This document shows positions 7,900 to 9,803 of a stretch of DNA of 9,803 nt, in pieces. The translations under genes and the position numbers were made by a program. The notes under the pieces were generated by a model. It had not been told where the DNA came from, searched no databases, and saw nothing but the letters and a program-made list of their open reading frames with translations. How positions within the stretch are numbered: position 1 is the first letter of the stretch; the number at the start of each line of letters is the position of its first letter. Source of the DNA: Bacteroidetes bacterium UBA4408 (GTDB lineage: Bacteria; Bacteroidota; Bacteroidia; UBA4408); the NCBI GenBank assembly GCA_002389785.1, contig DGQS01000021.1, positions 1 to 9,803 of the forward strand, given 5' to 3'.

Positions 7900-7958
7900 T
7901 TCAAATTACTTTGCTCACAAATCAAAATAGATTTAACAAAGTCTAGCATACTACAAAC

Positions 7959-8609
7959 ATGAACGCATACGAAAAACTATTAGCACAAAATAAAAAATGG
8001 GCAGCCGAAATGGTGAAAAATAATGCCGATTATTTCAATCATTTAGCCACACTTCAGAAACCCGATTTTTTATGGATTGGATGCTCCGATAGTCGTGTTC
8101 CTGCAAACGAAATTACGGGCACCGAACCGGGTGAAATATTTGTACACCGCAATGTTGCCAATTTGGTGGTGAATACAGATTTAAATTTACTCAGCGTTTT
8201 AAAATACGCAGTAGAGGTACTAAAAGTAAAACACATTATTGTTTGCGGACATTACGGCTGCGGAGGGATAAATGCAGCAATTACCAATCAAAATTATGGT
8301 TTACTCAATACCTGGCTTAAAAACATAAAGGATGTTTATCGGATTCATAAGGCTGAATTAAATGCAGTCGAAAATACCGAAGAAAGGAGCGATCGATTGG
8401 TTGAATTTAATATAGTGGAACAAATTTTTAATCTGGGCAAAACTTCCATCATCCAAAAAGCATGGGCCGAAGAGCAACGTCCGGTGTTGCATGGCTGCGT
8501 ATATGGTTTGAAAAATGGAATTTTAAAAGACCTTATTAAAATTGATCATACCTCGAGCATGGATGAAATGTATCGTTTTGATTTCAGTAGAAATAAATTG
8601 GAAGATTAA
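7959..8609 (+). CDS. can: Beta-class carbonic anhydrase
   Basis: A 216-residue cytosolic zinc enzyme that interconverts CO2 and bicarbonate, feeding bicarbonate-dependent carboxylases and pH balance. The zinc ligands and catalytic dyad are all present: C42, D44 and R46 in the GCSDSR motif, and H98 and C101 in CGHYGCGG. EIFVHRNVANLV (59-70) and LSVLKYAVEVLKVKHIIVCGH (78-98) are the expected core segments, and the C-terminus keeps the GCVYGLKNG stretch seen in Can/CynT-type enzymes. Length is typical (about 200-220). The N-terminal MNAYEKLLAQNKKW follows the usual start of Can-type members, which supports the ATG at 7959. No cyanate genes are adjacent, so the housekeeping form (can) is likelier than cynT. 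A near-match to the -7 consensus (TTACTTTG, 7906-7913) lies upstream, with no clear -33. Confidence 0.95.
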   Translation: MNAYEKLLAQNKKWAAEMVKNNADYFNHLATLQKPDFLWIGCSDSRVPANEITGTEPGEIFVHRNVANLVVNTDLNLLSVLKYAVEVLKVKHIIVCGHYGCGGINAAITNQNYGLLNTWLKNIKDVYRIHKAELNAVENTEERSDRLVEFNIVEQIFNLGKTSIIQKAWAEEQRPVLHGCVYGLKNGILKDLIKIDHTSSMDEMYRFDFSRNKLED

Positions 8610-8620
8610 TCCCATCGGAA

Positions 8621-8661
8621 TAGCCATTTGAAATGCTTTAATTGGAGGCTAACAATGGCTA
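8621..8661. promoter_or_regulatory. Inverted repeat TAGCCATT / AATGGCTA upstream of the phosphoglucomutase gene
   Basis: A perfect 8-bp dyad, TAGCCATT (8621-8628) and AATGGCTA (8654-8661), is separated by 25 bases. The right arm falls where the -33 region of the candidate promoter at 8677-8684 would lie, so it could be a regulator site. No T run follows, so it is a poor terminator for the carbonic anhydrase gene. An 8-bp dyad can arise by chance. Confidence 0.35.
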
Positions 8662-8676
8662 AAACAAAATATAAAT

Positions 8677-8684
8677 TATATTTG
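8677..8684 (+). promoter_or_regulatory. Bacteroidota -7 element for the phosphoglucomutase gene
   Basis: TATATTTG is an exact match to TAnnTTTG, 33 bases ahead of the ATG at 8718, a normal distance for a short leader. No TTG sits at the usual 17-23 base spacing, so the -33 half is weak. An A/G-rich AAAGGA (8704-8709), Shine-Dalgarno-like, lies between it and the ATG. Confidence 0.55.
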
Positions 8685-8717
8685 CAACTAGTGAACTATC
8701 AAAGAAAGGAATAAGAC

Positions 8718-9467
8718 ATGACAAAAATAAAGTTTGGAACCGATGGCTGGAGAGCCGTAATAGCAAAGGAATTCACAGTTGAAAATGTAGCTCGGGTAAC
8801 AGCAGCAACTGCTGAATGGTTAAAAAAGCAAAAAGCAAATCCTAGTGTTGTAGTAGGACACGATTGCCGCTTTGCCGGTGAACTTTTTGCCGAAACTGTA
8901 GCCAAAGTGCTTACCAATAGCGGAATTAAAGTATATCTTGCAAAGGGATTCGTTTCAACTCCTATGGTATCCTTGGGAGCAGTCGAAAAGAAAGCAGATT
9001 TGGGTATTATTATCACTGCTAGTCATAACCCTCCCGAGTACAATGGTTTTAAATTGCAACCTATGCGTACGCTTCCATTCATGTTCAGCGATTCGCCGCA
9101 AATCTCAGACGACTCGACTTTCAAGATCGACTTACCTCCCGCCCTGACCTCGAAATCACAGTTGCTGGAAGCAATGGCGTCGGCTGCCCACTTTCCAAGC
9201 TACTTCGGACTCAATTGGGATGGCCTGTCAGACTGCCTTCGGGATTTCCATTGGATCACGAAGCGAAAAATTGCAGTGGTGCACTCTGATGTCCCGCTTC
9301 AGATCAGTCCCGGCGATTGCAAGATTTATCTGGAGATTCTTAGCGACGCTGTTCACGATTGGCGTAGCAGTGCTGCTGCGATTCCACCATCATCGCCTGA
9401 GCACGATTTCCAGGTCGTATTTCCCGCCGCATCGGAAAAATCTGTACGCGAGATATTGGGCGCATGA
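8718..9467 (+). CDS. Chimeric frame: phosphoglucomutase/phosphomannomutase N-terminus joined to a barstar-like protein
   Basis: One open frame of 249 codons, made of two unrelated parts. Residues 1 to about 113 are domain I of an alpha-D-phosphohexomutase, the family that moves phosphate between C1 and C6 of glucose or mannose: FGTDGWRAVIAKEF (6-19), VVVGHDCRFAGE (44-55), and the active-site loop ITASHNPPEYNGFK (99-112) with phosphoserine S102. The family is normally about 450-580 residues. The metal-binding DGDxDR loop, the sugar-recognition domain and the phosphate-binding C-terminus are all missing. From about residue 114 the protein is barstar-like (see 9063-9467). The gene is well placed for translation: AAAGGA is 9 bases before the ATG and an exact -7 element lies upstream. 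Truncation at the active-site loop plus the composition change make a functional fusion unlikely. The first part is a real gene cut short by the join. Confidence 0.7.
   Translation: MTKIKFGTDGWRAVIAKEFTVENVARVTAATAEWLKKQKANPSVVVGHDCRFAGELFAETVAKVLTNSGIKVYLAKGFVSTPMVSLGAVEKKADLGIIITASHNPPEYNGFKLQPMRTLPFMFSDSPQISDDSTFKIDLPPALTSKSQLLEAMASAAHFPSYFGLNWDGLSDCLRDFHWITKRKIAVVHSDVPLQISPGDCKIYLEILSDAVHDWRSSAAAIPPSSPEHDFQVVFPAASEKSVREILGA
9050..9066. other. Abrupt composition and homology breakpoint (probable assembly chimera or insertion edge)
   Basis: Phosphohexomutase similarity ends at GFKLQ (codons to about 9059), and the barstar-like protein can begin at the ATG at 9063. Hand counts give 26/60 GC at 8761-8820, 23/60 at 9001-9060, 32/60 at 9121-9180 and 42/60 at 9541-9600. 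No direct repeat, tRNA end, integrase or IS end is visible at the join, which favours a misjoin over a mobile insertion. Confidence 0.75.
9063..9467 (+). CDS. Barstar-family (barnase inhibitor-like) protein
   Basis: If translated from the in-frame ATG at 9063, this gives 134 residues. FPSYFGLNWDGLSDCLRDF (44-62) is the barstar hallmark: in barstar the corresponding helix carries the acidic residues (D35, D39) that plug the barnase active site, and D53 and D57 hold those places here. Barstar itself is about 90 residues; the additional 40 or so N-terminal residues form a leading strand and linker common in larger family members. The role by family is intracellular inhibition of a guanyl-specific ribonuclease or a toxin with that fold. 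No ribonuclease gene is present on either side, so the partner is unknown. Base composition (about 53% GC) differs from both flanks. The natural start cannot be fixed because the upstream join may have removed its own leader. It ends 6 bp from the stop of the convergent high-GC gene. Confidence 0.75.
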   Translation: MRTLPFMFSDSPQISDDSTFKIDLPPALTSKSQLLEAMASAAHFPSYFGLNWDGLSDCLRDFHWITKRKIAVVHSDVPLQISPGDCKIYLEILSDAVHDWRSSAAAIPPSSPEHDFQVVFPAASEKSVREILGA

Positions 9468-9473
9468 CCCGCT

Positions 9474-9803
9474 TTACCGCTCCGTCATCTCGCCCGTGCG
9501 GTTGTCGAACTTCACGACGTGCACCTTGCCGTTGTGGCCGGGAAACTCCCGGAACAGCGCGCGCGCCAGGTACGGGACCATGTCCGGCAGGTCCTCCAGC
9601 TCGCCTTCATAGACGGCGCTGGTGTTCAAAACCGGCCGCGGCCGGCTGCCGCCCCGGGTGTCCAGGATGCGAACGGCCAGGCGATTGACGTTGACGGTGC
9701 GCAGCACTTCGCGGTCTCCGATGTAGCGCGGGCCAAAGCGATCCGGCCGCCAATACCCGTGGTACACGTTGCCATAGCGGTCACGCGTGGGTGGCGTCCA
9801 GAT
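9474..9803 (-). CDS. High-GC protein of unknown function, N-terminus outside window
   Basis: The frame is open from the right edge to a TAA at 9474-9476, giving 109 residues. A GTG codon at 9765-9767 could be a start, but the frame continues in the same style to the edge (IWTPPTRDRYGN before VYHGYW), so the gene is probably cut by the window. Composition is about 70% GC, with codon use wholly unlike the Bacteroidota genes. Visible segments are YHGYWRPDRFGPRYIG, a strand-rich middle (NRLAVRILDTRGG), and a C-terminal VPYLARALFREFPGHNG helix-turn. The last segment faintly recalls small proteobacterial envelope lipoproteins, but the N-terminus that would show a lipobox is missing. I do not recognise the family. 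A high-GC proteobacterium or actinobacterium is a likelier source than the host of the left part. Confidence 0.6.
   Translation of the reverse strand: MWTPPTRDRYGNVYHGYWRPDRFGPRYIGDREVLRTVNVNRLAVRILDTRGGSRPRPVLNTSAVYEGELEDLPDMVPYLARALFREFPGHNGKVHVVKFDNRTGEMTER

Noticed and set aside
8655..8714. 19-codon open frame just before the phosphoglucomutase (ATG at 8655)
   Set aside because: The promoter -7 element lies inside it and it has no ribosome-binding context, so it would not even be on the transcript.
8054..9016. Minus-strand open frames opposite the carbonic anhydrase and phosphoglucomutase
   Set aside because: Both real genes are fixed by catalytic motifs, so the opposite frames are by-products.
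1..9057. A novel defence or mobile system in the Bacteroidota part
   Set aside because: No nuclease, integrase, reverse transcriptase, helicase or toxin motif was found. The genes are housekeeping, secreted or small membrane proteins. The barstar-like gene lies beyond the probable misjoin.
9220..9688. Additional plus-strand open frames over the barstar-like gene and the right end
   Set aside because: They are out-of-frame readings in higher-GC DNA, where stop codons are scarce. They are rich in R, P and C and show no motif.

Overview
The window looks like about 9 kb of a low-GC Bacteroidota chromosome joined near position 9057 to about 0.75 kb of unrelated, GC-richer DNA. Support for Bacteroidota: two secreted proteins end in type IX secretion (T9SS) sorting domains, a system confined to that group; coding DNA is A/T-rich (sampled blocks near 40% GC); Shine-Dalgarno sites are weak or absent at most starts; and one upstream region has an exact TAnnTTTG -7 element. 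I cannot name a genus, though the gene set would fit an uncultured flavobacterial or chitinophagal-type lineage.

Layout. 1-267 is the 3' end of rplS (ribosomal protein L19), closed by a strong, probably bidirectional terminator. mtaB (tRNA ms2t6A37 methylthiotransferase) reads leftward toward the same terminator. A secreted GH16-like protein reads rightward from 1826. Convergent to it is a leftward two-gene unit (6045 to 2627) encoding two T9SS cargo proteins only 2 bp apart. The first cargo gene carries a run of nine C just after its start codon, and a one-base change either way stops translation at once, so it is a strong candidate phase-variable locus. Rightward from 6218 come a membrane-anchored protein of unknown function (407 aa), a small DUF486-type membrane protein with a TTG start, a beta-carbonic anhydrase, and a phosphoglucomutase/phosphomannomutase.

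The phosphoglucomutase is intact only through its phosphoserine loop (residue 113 or so). The frame then runs straight into a complete barstar-like protein, with an abrupt jump in base composition (about 38-43% GC before, about 53% after). Beyond the barstar stop, a convergent gene open to the window edge is about 70% GC. The simplest reading is an assembly chimera or a contig-end misjoin, with a recent insertion as the alternative. The fusion protein should not be taken as real without read-level support.

Functionally the Bacteroidota part is a mix of housekeeping genes (translation, tRNA modification, CO2/bicarbonate interconversion, sugar-phosphate metabolism) and envelope or secreted proteins. 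No CRISPR, tRNA, rRNA, IS element or recognisable defence island is visible. No gene-free stretch exceeds 300 bases.
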